Origin: Microcebus murinus
Lineage: Eukaryota > Chordata > Mammalia > Primates > Cheirogaleidae
DNA: 64,000 bases
Assembly: GCF_040939455.1 (NCBI RefSeq)
Contig: NC_134116.1
Span: 44,841,400 to 44,905,399 of the forward strand
Direction of reading: 5' to 3'
Positions 1 to 10,865 of this stretch are shown piece after piece. A program made the position numbers and the translations under genes. Every line of letters begins with the position of its first letter. Positions within the stretch are counted from its first letter, which is position 1. Under the pieces are notes generated by a model that saw nothing but the letters and a program-made list of their open reading frames with translations, ran no database searches and was not told where the DNA came from.

Positions 1-339
1 GGATGTTCCTGAGTATAGTGCCAGAAAGAAGTGCTCTCCAGTGGGAAGAGCTCCATGCAGTGCTCTTGTTTATTTACTTTGGGGAAATGGGGATTACATT
101 AAGTACAGATATATATTGACTTTTAGACAGACATAAACAGCTTACCTGTTTGCTCCAGATATTAAAGAACAAAAAAAAAAATCAGAATCAAAGAATTTGG
201 CAAAGAGTCAAGTGGATAAACCTATGAGGTTGACTGCAAAACACACACACTTTTGCTCTCATATTAACACTCACCAAAGAACAATGTTGGAGACTCTTAA
301 CAACAAGGTGAACAGGGGGATCTTTCTAGCAGAAGTCGA
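1..339. other. Unassigned AT-rich flank
   Basis: No gene or repeat is recognised. There is a short A-run near 171-181 and a short ACACACACAC stretch near 241-250. It may be upstream interior of the ERVL remnant that follows, decayed past recognition. Confidence 0.4.
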
Positions 340-1075
340 CTAACCTTTCTTCTCCTCAACTCTTGTGTTTGCACAATGGGTCCAAGAAGACAGTGTACAT
401 GCGAACAGGGATGTAAACTATGTATGGGCTCAGTAATTTATGTTCCTTTTCACCACCTATAAACCTGTCAGTAGAAGAGAACAACTCTGAATCCTTTATC
501 TTAGCACCATTCCTCAAAAAGACCCCTTGGTGTCAGGTTGAATATATTAGACCCTTTCCACCTTGGAAGGTGCAGCAATTCATTCCTCCTGGAATTGGCA
601 CTTACCTCAGATAGGAGGTTATCTTCCTTGCCTGCTGCAGTACTTCTGCTAGCATCACCATTTTAGGACAAAGAGAACTCTTGATTTATTGGCATAGGAT
701 TCTTTACTGCATTGCCTCATACCAACAGATTGCTTTTGTGGCAAAGAGGTATGACAATGGGCTCCTGATCATAGAACTCACATCTTTTACAATATGTTGC
801 ATTACAAATGCACAGCTTGCCTAATACAATCACTGCTAGAAACAGCTCAAATGTTTGAGCTTGAGATAAGTATTTGGTGAGTTTGACTTTATGTTCCAGT
901 ATTTGCATGGAACCAACAGTTTATATATGGAGATAGATTCTCAGCAGCTAGAATGCTCAGATCTGGGAACCATGTGGTTGAAATAGGACTGGCATCTCTA
1001 ACCATTGCTCCCAGAGACCTACTTGGAAAACAAAGGAGCAAGAACAGTGAAGAATAAATTGAGAAGACTTACTCT
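340..1075 (+). pseudogene. ERVL-type endogenous retrovirus remnant: pol integrase followed by dUTPase
   Basis: A decayed piece of the pol region of an ERV-L family endogenous retrovirus. The frame at 420-614 ends with a Trp-free version of the integrase core start (PWCQVEYIRPFPPWK, then GIGTY), the stretch that in this family precedes the catalytic Asp region. Downstream, at about 700-790, come residues resembling the second integrase block, in other frames. At 941-1037 an open frame reads MLRSGNHVVEIGLASL and continues with a TIAPRDLLG-like stretch. This matches the dUTPase that ERV-L carries directly after integrase. Stops and frameshifts separate the pieces, so nothing here is functional. 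The integrase-then-dUTPase order supports ERVL over other ERV classes. Boundaries are approximate. Confidence 0.72.
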
Positions 1076-1479
1076 ACCAGATGTTAAAACAGTGTATTAT
1101 TGTTAGAGACTGACAAAATAAAGTATTCATATGGCAAAATCTTAAATGACAAATTGGGATTTATAAAGCAATAAAGAATGAAGTCTTTATGTAGTGAAGA
1201 TGGTTGGTTTCTTTATATGAAAAATATAAAATTAAATTCTTTCCTCACATCAAATAACAAAAAATTACTTCCAGGTAGATTATTATTTAAATGGGAAAAG
1301 CAAAATATTAAAACTGTAAAAGAAAATATAAGAATTTATAACCTCAAAATAAGGAAGGGCATCTTAAAGGAGACACAAAGAGCATAAAATGTGTAGGAAC
1401 ATATTTATAAATTTGGCCATAATTAATTTAAACTTGCCTATATAGATACATGATAAAGTGAAAAGACTAATTAAAATTT
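1076..1479. other. Unassigned AT-rich DNA
   Basis: Strongly A-rich on the + strand, with a 69-codon open frame at 1178-1387 of Lys/Asn/Ile-rich composition expected from A-rich sequence. It may be an extension of the L1 fragment that follows, but no diagnostic motif is visible. Confidence 0.4.
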
Positions 1480-1880
1480 AAAAGAAGATATTGAGTATAT
1501 GTAAAGGCCAAATAATGAATTATTTTTGTTAGGAACATCTCCAGTAATAATAAGCTCATAATCAAATGACAACCCAATGAGAAAATTAACAATAAAACAA
1601 TTCACATAGGAGGATATTGAAATGAGCAGTGATCACAGAAAATCTGTTTAACATAGCTAGTAACCACAAGAAATGAAAATGAAAACACAATAAGATGCCA
1701 TTCTCACCATTGAATGGGCAAGAACTTTAAAATATTTGACAATGCCAATAACTGGGAAAGATGTAGAAAAATAAAATTTGGAATTGTTTCTTGCTCCTGT
1801 TGAAAAAGTAAAATAACGTTAACATTTCGGAGAGTAATTTGGCATTATCTATAAAAGCTTTAGAGGCACTGCACTGTATC
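1480..1880 (+). mobile_element. Old L1 fragment (ORF2 3' part)
   Basis: Sense-strand L1 ORF2 wording can be followed: a piece like 'AACAATTCACATAGGAGGA', then the 'AAGAAATGAAAATGAAAACA' and 'AATAAGATGCCATTCTCACC' stretch, then a 'TTTGACAATGCCAA' and 'GAGAGTAATTTGGCA' pattern. These correspond to the segment before and through the Cys-rich C-terminal region of ORF2. It is heavily diverged with many stops, so an ancient L1M-type copy. Both ends are truncated. Confidence 0.7.
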
Positions 1881-2364
1881 ATTTAGAATGATGTTGAGGT
1901 ATAAGTAATTGTAAACCAAATTATAGTGGTTACTCAAGAAAGGGTTTTATCTCAGACATTAAAATAAGAATTATCTGGGCAGGCATCCCAGGGCTGGAGC
2001 AGTGGCTAAAAATGGCCTCAAGGGATCAGACCTACTTTGTCACTCTGGTTTCCTTAATGTGTGGCTGTGACACTTCCAGGATCATGACAATTCCAGACAA
2101 GAAAAAGGTTAGGTAGGATTGTATCAGCAACAGCAGTTTATGCCAGAACAATCTCATAGCTTAGCCACATCTAGCTAAAAAAGAGATTGGGAATCAGAGT
2201 TGTATGCTTTTCAAACCCTAAACTTGAGATAGCCACCAAAATGTAAAGGGCTTTGAGGAGTGTTGAATGAGCTAGCCTACTATACCCACTTCATAGGCAT
2301 ACTTAACTACCATGTGAAAATATATGTATTCCTATATATGTCCTAATGACTTGCTACTCATGTT
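1881..2364. other. Unassigned, possibly an old unidentified repeat
   Basis: Base composition is slightly more GC-rich than its neighbours (about 1975-2110) and the text has the feel of an ancient interspersed repeat, but I could not place it in a family. No ORF of note. Confidence 0.35.
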
Positions 2365-2526
2365 GTGTTCTGTGTTCACTGGACAAGCAGCAGGCATCAC
2401 TAAGGAACTTTTCAGAAATACGTAGTCTCAGGATGTAACCCAGATCTACTGAATCAGTATCTGCAGTTTAACAGGAGTTTCAGGTGGATCTACCTGCAAA
2501 TTAAGTTTAAGAAGCACCATTCTAGA
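2365..2526 (+). mobile_element. MER5A-like hAT (Charlie) non-autonomous element
   Basis: Recognised by the MER5 core: a GTTCACTGGACAAGCAGCAGGCATC-like start, then 'CAGATCTACTGAATCAGTAT', then 'AACAGGAGTTTCAGGTGGAT', closing with 'AAGTTTAAGAAGCACCATTC'. These follow the MER5A order from left to right. It is an old non-coding DNA transposon relic. The terminal repeats are too diverged to prove the ends, and the old L1 3' end follows directly. Confidence 0.75.
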
Positions 2527-3070
2527 GAATCCTTTTCACATGTAACAGTGTATGTGGTATTTTACAGGAGAAAATGGAAATAATCTAAATGTCCATTAAT
2601 AAAAGAATACACGAATATTTATTTATTCAATAGAATAAGTTACAGGGCAGTTAAAATAAATAACTAGATTGACTAATATTAATCTGGACAAATACCAAAA
2701 ATACAACATTGATTTAAAAAGACATAATGCAAGTTTAAGTCAACAGTATGATATAGCTTGTACACATTTAAAAATGTACAAAACAATATTTCATAGGGAT
2801 ACATACATACTTGTGAAAATATTAAAGAAATCATCAATGGAAGATTATCACTGATTTGATACTGGTTAACTCAGGGTAAAGAGGAAAGAAAATATGATTG
2901 AAAAACCAGTACAAAGTGGTTTCAGCTATATCTGTAATAAGCTATGTCTTTAAAAATCTGAAGCAAATATGATAAAATGTTAAAATGCATGCATGTGTGT
3001 GTACATTTATACCTGCAAAGTTATTCTCTAAATATTTTATATGTTTAAAGTATTCCATATAATATTTTAA
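2527..3070 (+). mobile_element. Old L1 3' end (ORF2 C-terminus and 3' UTR)
   Basis: Sense strand of an ancient L1M-type 3' end. It begins with the 'AAATGTCCATTAATAAAAGA' pattern of the ORF2 C-terminus and continues through 'CAGGGCAGTTAAAATAAATA'. The 3' UTR motifs 'GATACTGGTTAACTCAGGGT' and a 'GGAAAGAAAATATGATTG' region follow. ORF2 is broken by stops throughout. No TSD could be identified. Confidence 0.7.
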
Positions 3071-4915
3071 AAGATAAAATGAATACAGCTAATTTGTTGA
3101 AAGGATAGTGATGATGTTACTCTTTTCTCACTAGCAATTTGTTCCTAAATGATTTAGCAATAGCTGGGTAAAATGAATACATTATTTATGAAGATTAAGT
3201 AAGTCAGTGTTACAGCAACATTTGTAACTGATTTTTATGATAGTGAGTCCAGGATATTTCAATGAATTTGCAACTTTCTCCTGGTAATAACAGTTAGGAA
3301 AGTCAAGAATATATCCAAATATATGCACATATATTTATTACAAGCATGCTTCAAAACTGCTAAAGATAAATGGAAAAGTGTGTTGAAATTGAAAATTATG
3401 TCTGTTTTTGAAAGGAAGCTGAACATCCTTGGAAACTATATACTATTCTCCCACATTCTCTTGTATACCTCTCAATTTGCTTTGACTTTGTCAGTGATGT
3501 TTATTATGTTTGTTTCTTATTATATCTATTTGGGAAATTTGCATCCTAGCTCTTGTCATGATGTTTGCTTCATTTTTAGTACACAACTTTCTCTAATTTT
3601 AGTGCTTAACATTAACACTAGAAATTACATGTTATTTACTCTGTAGAATATGATTTCTTAGCATACAATACTCCTAGATAGAAATAAGCTTTATTAATAA
3701 AAGTATTGTTCATTTAGTTTCTTTGCTGTGTGTACTGCCATGTTTATTAGCCAAAAGATAAGAAAACTATTAGGGAGAAAATTTAAGTGACAAACCATGA
3801 GGCCACATAATAAAGAATGGAAGGATCAGAGTTGAAACAATCCCCTACTCTTTTCCACACTTAGAATCTTTCACTGTCTCCAAAATATCCTGAAATTAAA
3901 ACCCAGAGACTGGTATATAAAAGTTTTCTCTGTTATTGGTTTTCAAGTATTACTTCTGGTCTTCTTCTATATCGATGTCAATATAGTCTATTATTATAAG
4001 AAGCTGATCCGTGGCTACTTGGCCATCTTCACTGGTACACACAAGTGCTTGAAGCTGGAGCACCCAGAGGGTAATTATATATCTACAGCGGGCAAACATT
4101 TCAATTGGCAAACCAAGAAGGAAAAAACGAAATTGTCATTAGTTGCACAAAATATAGTTCTATTTCTAAATGCAAAGGACTGCTTAAAAACCAATAAAAC
4201 TAATGAGTATTCAGTGAAATAGCCAGATACAAAGAAACATACCAAAATAATAAATTTTCCAAATGCCAGCAATAAAAATTTAGGAACATGTACACACAAT
4301 TTAGAAAAAAAAGCCACTAAATATTTAGGAATACATTTCACAAATTAGAGAAAGATATAATTGCACACTAACAAAACAGTAAAAAAGTATTTATAAGAAA
4401 TGATACTGTATTCCTGAATAGGAAGAATAAATAATACAAATATGCCAATCATGCTAAAATTAGCATGCAGTTTCAATGTAATATCCTTTAAAATTGTCAT
4501 ACGAAGTTAATATACAAGTATTAACATGAAAATATGCTCAACATATCATTAGCTAGACAAAGGAAAGTTGTAGAATATCTGATCCTTTATTAATATTCAT
4601 TATCTACAGTTGTAAATATATAGAACACACAGAAAATACGTGTACTTTTTTCCCCCTTTCTCTGTGTGTATATTTACAAAGAAATGTAATAATCCACACT
4701 AGATTCTTAAGATTGGTCATTGCTGGGAAACAAGTGGGAGAGACAGGAGAGATTTTTAAATGTCACGTACTTCTGTGTTACTTAAAAATTCTATGACATA
4801 TTGTTTTTGAAAAAGGACAACTAATAAATCAATAAAGAAACAAAGTAAAGATATATCATATTAGGGGACATAAAGGAACCATTTTGGGAAAACTCTGTTT
4901 TTTTATTAAATTTTT
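3071..4915. other. Unassigned AT-rich DNA
   Basis: No gene is supported. A 107-codon ORF at 3323-3646 and overlapping 67- and 88-codon ORFs on opposite strands at 4019-4341 lack recognisable motifs, and their composition follows the base bias. The stretch 3985-4080 is less AT-rich and reads as KLIRGYLAIFTGTHKCLKLE in one frame. It could be a scrap of a processed pseudogene, but I cannot name a parent. Confidence 0.4.
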
Positions 4916-5293
4916 TCAAGAGGAATGCTCACTTATATGAGGAGTCTCATAGAAACAGAGAGTTAATGTGGGTTACCAGTGGTGGAAGGGGCTAGGGGAT
5001 TGGGGAGATGTTGGTCAAAGCAAATAAAATGTCAGTTAGACAGGAGAAATAAGTTCCAGAGATCTACTGTATATCATGGTGATAATAGTTAATAACAATA
5101 TATGTATTCTTCAAAAATTGCTAAGATGCTAGATTATAAGCAATCTCACCAAAAAAAGATGAGTATGTGAGGTAATGCATATGTTTAATTAGATTGTTTT
5201 AGCCATTTCACAGTGTATACATATATCAAAACATCATGCCACTCACTATAAATATATACAACTTTACTTGTCAGTCAAAAAAAAAAAAAAAGC
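4916..5293 (+). mobile_element. 5'-truncated L1 3' UTR with A-tail
   Basis: The sense L1 3' UTR signature is clear: 'GTGGGTTACCAGTGGTGGAA', a GGGGCTAGGGGATTGGGGAG stretch, 'CTGTATATCATGGTGATAAT', and near the end 'ATATATCAAAACATCATGCC' then 'ATAAATATATACAACTTTAC'. It closes with an A-run at 5277-5292. Only about 380 bp of the 3' end remains. The adjacent MaLR-type LTR begins just after the A-tail. Confidence 0.8.
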
Positions 5294-5302
5294 AGTAAGG
5301 TA

Positions 5303-6535
5303 TGCTGAATAGCGGTCCTAATGATATCAAAGTACAAATCCCTAAAACTTGTGAATGTGTTACCTTCCATGGTAAACAAGACATTATAAATGTGATTAAT
5401 TTAAGGATTTTGAGATGGGGAGAGTATCCTTGATTATACTGATGGGCCCAATGGATTCACAAGTAGAAGAATGAGGCAAAGGGGGATTTGATTACAGAGA
5501 GGAAAAAGAGAGGTGAAGATAGGAGCAGACATGGAGTGATGTGACGATGAGTGGAGACTGTCTGCAGCCTCTAAAAACAGGAAGATTCAAGGAACAGATT
5601 GTCTCTTGGAGCCTTCAGAATGAACCAGCTCTGCCAACACCTTGATTTTAGCCCTGTTGGACTGCTTATGATTGTTTTTCTTGCTGATTTGCTTGAGTTA
5701 TTTGTAGATTCTGGTTATTAGACATTTACCAGATGTATGTGAACATGTGAATATTTTCTCTCGTTTTGTATGTTGTCTATTTGCTCAGTTGATTGTTTCC
5801 TTGGCTGTGCAGAGCTTTTCAATTTAATCAAGTCTCATTTATTTATTTTTGTTGTTGCTGTGATTGTCCTTAGGGTCTTCTAAAAGTAGATCCACCATTT
5901 GATCCAGCAATCCTACTACTCTATATTTACCCAAAGAAAAAAAAGTCATTTTATCAAAAAGACACCTGGAATGAATGTTTATTACAAAAAAATTCATAAT
6001 TGTAAAGTTATGGAAGCAACCCAAGTTCCCATCAATTCATGAGTGGATTAATAAAACATGGTAAATGTACACCATGGAGTACTACTCAGCCATTTAAAAA
6101 GTGAATTAATACCTTTTGCGACAATTTGGATGAACTGGGGTCCATCCTTCTAAGTGAAGTATCTCAAGAATGGAAAACAAACACCACATATACTCACTAT
6201 TAAATTGGAACTAACTGATCAGTGCTCATGTGCACAGATGGAAGTAAAATTCAATTGAAATCATGCAGGTGAGAGGGGGATAGATGACATCATTCCTAAT
6301 GGGTACCATGTACACTATCTGGGTGATGGACACACTTACAAACTTGACTCAAGTAGTACAAAAGCAATCTATGTAACCAAAACGTTTGTAGCCCTGTAAT
6401 ATTCTGAAATGTAAAGAGAAAGAAAAAAAAATAGAGAGACTGCTTTTGAATTTCTGGCCTCTATTACTCTAAGAGATAAATTTGTGTTGTTTTAGGACAC
6501 TAAGTATATGATCATTTCCTACAAGAGCAATACAA
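5303..6535 (+). repeat. MaLR-type (MLT1-like) LTR, split by an L1 insertion
   Basis: The left part (5303 to about 5659) follows the pattern of MLT1-like LTRs. It has 'CTTGTGAATGTGTTACCTTC', 'GATTAATTTAAGGATTTTGA', 'GATGGGCCCAATGGATTCAC', a GGAGACTG/GCAGCCTCT region and 'CTCTGCCAACACCTTGATTT'. The expected continuation, a CTTCTGGCCTCCAGAACTGTGAG-like block, is absent until about 6449-6535. There it resumes as 'ATTTCTGGCCTCTATTACTC' then 'ATAAATTTGTGTTGTTTTAG', and closes with the 'GCAATA' end wording. The 0.8 kb in between is an L1, so one LTR has been split. Family assignment is by eye. Confidence 0.72.
5660..6437 (+). mobile_element. L1 insertion with 5' inversion (twin priming)
   Basis: The right part (about 5879-6430) is sense L1: 'GATCCACCATTTGATCCAGC', 'CATGGAGTACTACTCAGCCA', 'GACACACTTACAAACTTGAC', then an A-rich tail at 6421-6431. 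The left part (about 5668-5878) is antisense L1 ORF2: 'GATTTGCTTGAGTTATTTGT', 'GGCTGTGCAGAGCTTTTCAA'. This head-to-head layout is the known product of twin priming during L1 target-primed reverse transcription. GACTGCTT occurs at 5660-5667 and again at 6438-6445 and is a candidate TSD. The element sits inside, and so is younger than, the flanking MaLR-type LTR. Confidence 0.8.
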
Positions 6536-8129
6536 AAATAAATGCGGGCAGAAAAAGTACACTGAGATAAATCTGATACATATCAGTGTAGCTAGGTAAT
6601 CTGTGTGACAGAAAATCTATAGGTTGCTGAGATTGAGTAAGGTCAGCATTGCAAAGCAAGACGGAAAAGGGAATGAGAATCACCATCATACGGGTAAAGT
6701 CAAAATTTAAATCACAAGCAGGAAATTTAAATAAAAACCTGGAATAACACTGAGTCAAAAGTGAAAGGCCAAGATGATTGTTGGATCAATCCAGGCAGTT
6801 GATTAACAAAGAGGCATGTAGTACGTATTATGTACAAGGCTTGGGATGGAAGTGTAATGAGAAATAAACTGTGCCTTCCCAGAATTTGCAATCAGGAAAG
6901 ACAAACAAACCACCGAATAAATTTAGATAGATGTATGGAATGATTGCTTGTTTTGTAGAATGATTACTTTGGCGTTATTGATGGGGGTGGGGAAAAAAAG
7001 ATAAGAAAAGTGGAAGCCTGTGCCCCAAGTAAAAGTCACAGGTAAACCTACAGAAGCAAAAAGAGATTAAGTCAGAACAGCCATAGAAGTTATAGGCCAA
7101 AGGAATGAACTGTGCCCATCAGATCTCTGAAATCTAAAAGCCTCTCAAGGGGTGAACAAGGGCTTTGCCCTAGGGAAGGAGGTCTGGAGTTGCAGATGTC
7201 CCAGAAAAGATAACATTTTTATTCCACTAAATTGAATAATACTTAATACGAAAAAAATACAGAAAATTGTATTGAACTCATCAATGTCAGACTAATATTC
7301 ATAGCCAAACTAATGCCAGCTTGCTTCCGATTAATCCTATAACAGTGCCGTGGATCTATTTCTAACCTGCATAATGGAAAGATGAAGAAAAATGTGCACA
7401 TGCACACACTCATTTGCATATTTGCTTTGTACAAGATTAGGAATTCCATTAAGGTTTTGGAAAGATAATCTATTATTCAATGTCTACATTTGTTTTCATC
7501 TGTAGGATTGTTTTTAAAATATAAACTTTTCTAGGTAAGAGTGGTGTGTGTGTGGTCTTGTTAATCTGCTCCAAAGCCATTTCGGTGTCATGCACACATT
7601 ATACACTAATTGGATTCCTGATGCATCTTTAAAAACTAATTTCAAAACACTAAGTAATCAGAGGCTTTGTCTTCAATACAAGACATTGCATCAGCAAAAA
7701 GTGTTTATTACTCAGCCACCTGTGTTCTGCACAAAGCAATTTAAGCAGACACAGTCCCTGCCCTGAGGAACTGTCTAAAGGCAGTGCCATTGTAACATTC
7801 AAAAACAGTCAGACAAGTGCACTAATGACAAACACAAGCTACTAACATTATTAAAAAAATAAAATAATACACTTCACAATATTTCTTGAGTCAGAAGATG
7901 AACTAGTATTTTATTTTGGAAAAAAAAGACACGAGAACTTGCTGAATATTCAGTAAACATTTGTCAAATTAAATAATGCATACAACAATCACATTCATAG
8001 TCTAGAGATTGAAAAATTAAAGTACAAATATGGCTTCTTGATTGGAGTGGATTATACATAGCATACTATGTAAAAAAGTGGATTTTAGATAGTTTACTTA
8101 ACTAAGGTCAGGTTCATATGTGCCTTTCT
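6536..8129. other. Mostly unassigned, with faint L2-like scraps
   Basis: No gene seen. Around 6795-6905 a 'TATGTACAAGGCTTGGGATG' then 'GAAATAAACTGTGCCTTCCC' pattern, and around 7740-7790 'GACACAGTCCCTGCCCTGAG', resemble L2-type interior wording (+ strand). They are too short for a firm call. Short ORFs at 6519-6758, 7243-7449 and 7548-7766 have no motifs. Confidence 0.4.
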
Positions 8130-8255
8130 GCAAATTCTATTAGATTGTAACCCACTTGAAGATGGGAACCAAGGGATACTACACTGTGTATCAGTTTTCA
8201 CTGTAGTGTCTGGCATAAAATATAGACCTTATAGAATTGTTGAGGATGAATAATA
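8130..8255 (+). mobile_element. L2 3' end fragment
   Basis: Carries the L2 tail pattern 'TTAGATTGTAACCCACTTGA', 'GATGGGAACCAAGGGATAC', then 'AGTGTCTGGCATAAAATATA' and 'TTGTTGAGGATGAATAA'. It is an ancient LINE-2 3' remnant, non-coding. Confidence 0.65.
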
Positions 8256-9145
8256 ATGAACAGCATAAAATAATAATGGTCCCAGTTTTCTACAGATAGA
8301 GTAGTTTCTGTCTATGTTTTTACTTTACTTGGCTGCTATTTAATAATTGTGGAGGATTATGAATATAGGCATTCCCTTCAGTAGAAAGAATATATTTTAA
8401 CACCTTGGCTCCTCCTATAACATTTTCCAATAATACAGATTTCTCTGTTTGCTTTTCACCTTCAACTATCAAAATTCTCTCAATTGCAAAAGGAGGGATT
8501 AAATTAATTTCCAGTTTAAAGCAGTTGACTCCATTTTGCAAGCCCATTAAGATATTACAACCCAGGATGTACCATACAACTCTGGGGGCAATAGACAGAC
8601 AGACATAGACACATGAATGTAACTGTGAACGAGAGGCCCTGAGCTGTGCATCGTGGTGTGCCTGAGTGAGTCAGGGTAACATACATGAATCTCAGTGACT
8701 CTGACAATGACTCTTCTCATAAACTGATGTGCACAGACACTTCTCAGTTAAAGTAATTTCTTCACTGAACACTAGGTCTCCTTTCTATGATACAGTATTC
8801 TTTCAAAATATATTTTTTTTATTTTTCTTTTAGTAAAGAAGAAATATATTAACAAAAAAACTACAGCATTAGAATATTTTTGGTATCCTTATAAATCTGT
8901 TTTAGGGAAAAGCAATTACTTGTTCAACCCATGAAATAACTTTTTTCAATGACGTTTTGAGACTACAATTCATTGAATTAAATTCAGTTGCTCAAATCAA
9001 CTTAAATTTATTGATAATCCATAATCAAGTGTGTGCTATGATAGAAGGTTTATAAAAATATTCTAAGCCCTTTCTGTCTTTAAAGAGTTTTCTGGAAAAA
9101 TAAGAATTACAAAATGCATAGAGTGAGGATAGATCTTTCAGTATC
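8256..9145. other. Unassigned AT-rich DNA
   Basis: No gene or repeat is recognised. Two overlapping ORFs on opposite strands (8320-8608) have no motif. Confidence 0.4.
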
Positions 9146-9340
9146 AAGACATGGGGAGAGGACAGGCTTGATAGTGTGTGCCTGAAGCCCCAGCTAGTGG
9201 GAAGCTGATGCAGGAGGATCACTTAAGCCCAGGAGTTTGAGGTTGCTGTGAGCTAGGCTGATGCCACAGCACTCTAGCCCAGGCAACAGAGCAAGACTCT
9301 GTCTCAGAGAAAGAAAAAAAAAAAAAAAAAGACATGGGGA
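9146..9340 (+). mobile_element. Alu right-arm monomer with A-tail and TSD (strepsirrhine type)
   Basis: The element is about 9158-9328. It has 'CAGGAGGATCACTTAAGCCC', 'GAGGTTGCTGTGAGCTAGGC', 'TGATGCCACAGCACTCTAGC', 'AGAGCAAGACTCTGTCTCAG' and then an A-rich tail. The AGCTAGGCTGATGCCACAGC wording is typical of strepsirrhine Alus. AAGACATGGGGA is present before it (9146-9157) and after the tail (9329-9340), a perfect TSD. So it was inserted as a monomer, either 5'-truncated or a free right monomer. It is not a fragment of a larger Alu broken later. Confidence 0.92.
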
Positions 9341-9499
9341 AGATTTCTATGAACCATGTAAGAGAGACTTTTGTATAATCACTTATTTACTTTAAATTTA
9401 CATCTTGCATAATCATTTTCAAAGTGTATTTTAGAAAGATAAAGAGAGAGATTAGGAGAAGGGAGGGAAACAGACTCTATATGAAAAGGAAAAAATGTT

Positions 9500-9972
9500 T
9501 CGTTTCACACATAGGCTGACTAATGGCCTGTCATATTACACAGAATCTGTAAATATTACCATATCTGGAAAGGGATCTTTGTAGATGTTGTTGTTAAGGA
9601 TCTTGAGATTGGGAGATTATACTAGATTATTAGAGTGGGCCCTAAGTGCAATCACATGCAGCCTTACAAGACGGAGGCAGAGGAAGAGAGAATAGATAGG
9701 AAAAAGAGACAGAAAACAGAGATTTGAAGATGTTGTGCTGTTGAACCGAAAATTGGAGGAAGACTTGCATCAAGGAATGCAGCCCTAGAATTTGGAAAAG
9801 ACAAGGAAACATTTTTCTCCCCTGAAGTCTCCAGAGGTTGCAACTAGGTTTCAGCCCGATGAAACACACTTTTAGACTTCTGACCTCCAGAACTATAAAA
9901 GAATAAATGCATGTTGTTTGGAGTTACTAAGTTTGTGGTGATGTATTACAGCAGCCACAGCATACCTACCAT
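9500..9972 (+). repeat. MaLR-type (MLT1-like) LTR
   Basis: Follows the LTR order: 'TGTTGTTAAGGATCTTGAGA', 'AGAGTGGGCCCTAAGTGCAA', 'CCTTACAAGACGGAGGCAGA', then 'GACTTCTGACCTCCAGAACT', 'AAGAATAAATGCATGTTGTT' and 'GTTACTAAGTTTGTGGTGAT', ending near 'TTACAGCAGCCACAGCATAC'. AATAAA at about 9901 is in the usual LTR place. It is non-coding and acts, if at all, only as relic promoter/polyadenylation sequence. The left edge is approximate. Confidence 0.75.
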
Positions 9973-10356
9973 GAAATACAGAACTGGAGTCTTTAAAAAT
10001 TCTCCAAATGATTTACCTTTCTGTTTTCTTTAAAACAATGGAATAATTTATAGCAAACAGAAAAATACGGAATAATTTTAAATGCAAAAGCCTCCATGAA
10101 ACCTTAGTGAATTAATCAAAGAATATTTAGTCATGTTTTTCTATTTACTTGATCTCTTCTATTTATTGGATCTTCCTTTAATTCTAGGCTTGTATTTTGG
10201 GTCGAGTACCAGGTGATATATAAATTTGAGACATCATTTGACAATTCATTTTTTTCTTACTATTTCTCTACTACTCTGTGAATTTTCCCATAATATAAAT
10301 TATAGATACTTTCAATTTTAGTTTTGTGCTACCTGAATTCAAAATCCAACCCTATT
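9973..10356. other. Unassigned
   Basis: AT-rich linker between two oppositely oriented MaLR-type LTRs. Nothing recognised. Confidence 0.4.
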
Positions 10357-10865
10357 GGTATTGTATTCTGTTGCTGCTGGAACAAATTTTTGCAAACTTG
10401 GTGGCTTAAACAATACACATTTGTTATCTTACAATTCTATAGTTCACAAATCAGACACGGGTCTTGCTGGAATAAAATCAAGCTGTCAATGCACCTCTGT
10501 TCCTTTCTGGATGTTCTAGGAAAAAGTTCTGTTTTAACTTTTTCACATTCCAGAGACTTCTCACATCCCTTGGCTAGCTCCTGGACCTTCAAAATCAGCA
10601 AAGGTAGGTCCAGTCTTTCTCATGCCCCTGTCTCTCTGGTTCTCCGACTGCAATTGTAAGGGTTCTCTGCTTTTAAAATCTCATGTGATTAGATTGGGTG
10701 CTTGTGGATATTCCAGGATTATTTCTCCTCTGAGAGTCTGGATCCTTAATCACATTGGCAAAGCCCCTTTTGTTGTGTAAGGTAACATTGTCACAGATTC
10801 CAGAAATTATGCTTGAACATCTCTGGTAGCCATTAGTCTGCCTACCATTCCAATCTACTACAATA
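10357..10865 (-). repeat. MaLR-type (MLT1-like) LTR, antisense
   Basis: On the + strand it reads as the reverse complement of the LTR at 9500-9972 and its relatives: 'TGTTGCTGCTGGAACAAATT', 'CAAACTTGGTGGCTTAAACA', then 'CTCATGTGATTAGATTGGG', 'CCTTAATCACATTGGCAAAG', 'GTGTAAGGTAACATTGTCAC' and a closing 'TTAGTCTGCCTACCATTC'. The ORF at 10324-10659 lies inside it and is an accident. Opposite orientation to its neighbour 400 bp away makes an imperfect inverted pair. Confidence 0.75.

Noticed and set aside
4019..4222. 67-codon ORF with KLIRGYLAIFTG-like text just upstream
   Set aside because: Looked like a host pseudogene, but only a short stretch is protein-like and I could not name a parent.
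10324..10659. 111-codon ORF
   Set aside because: It lies inside an antisense MaLR-type LTR, so it is an accidental frame.
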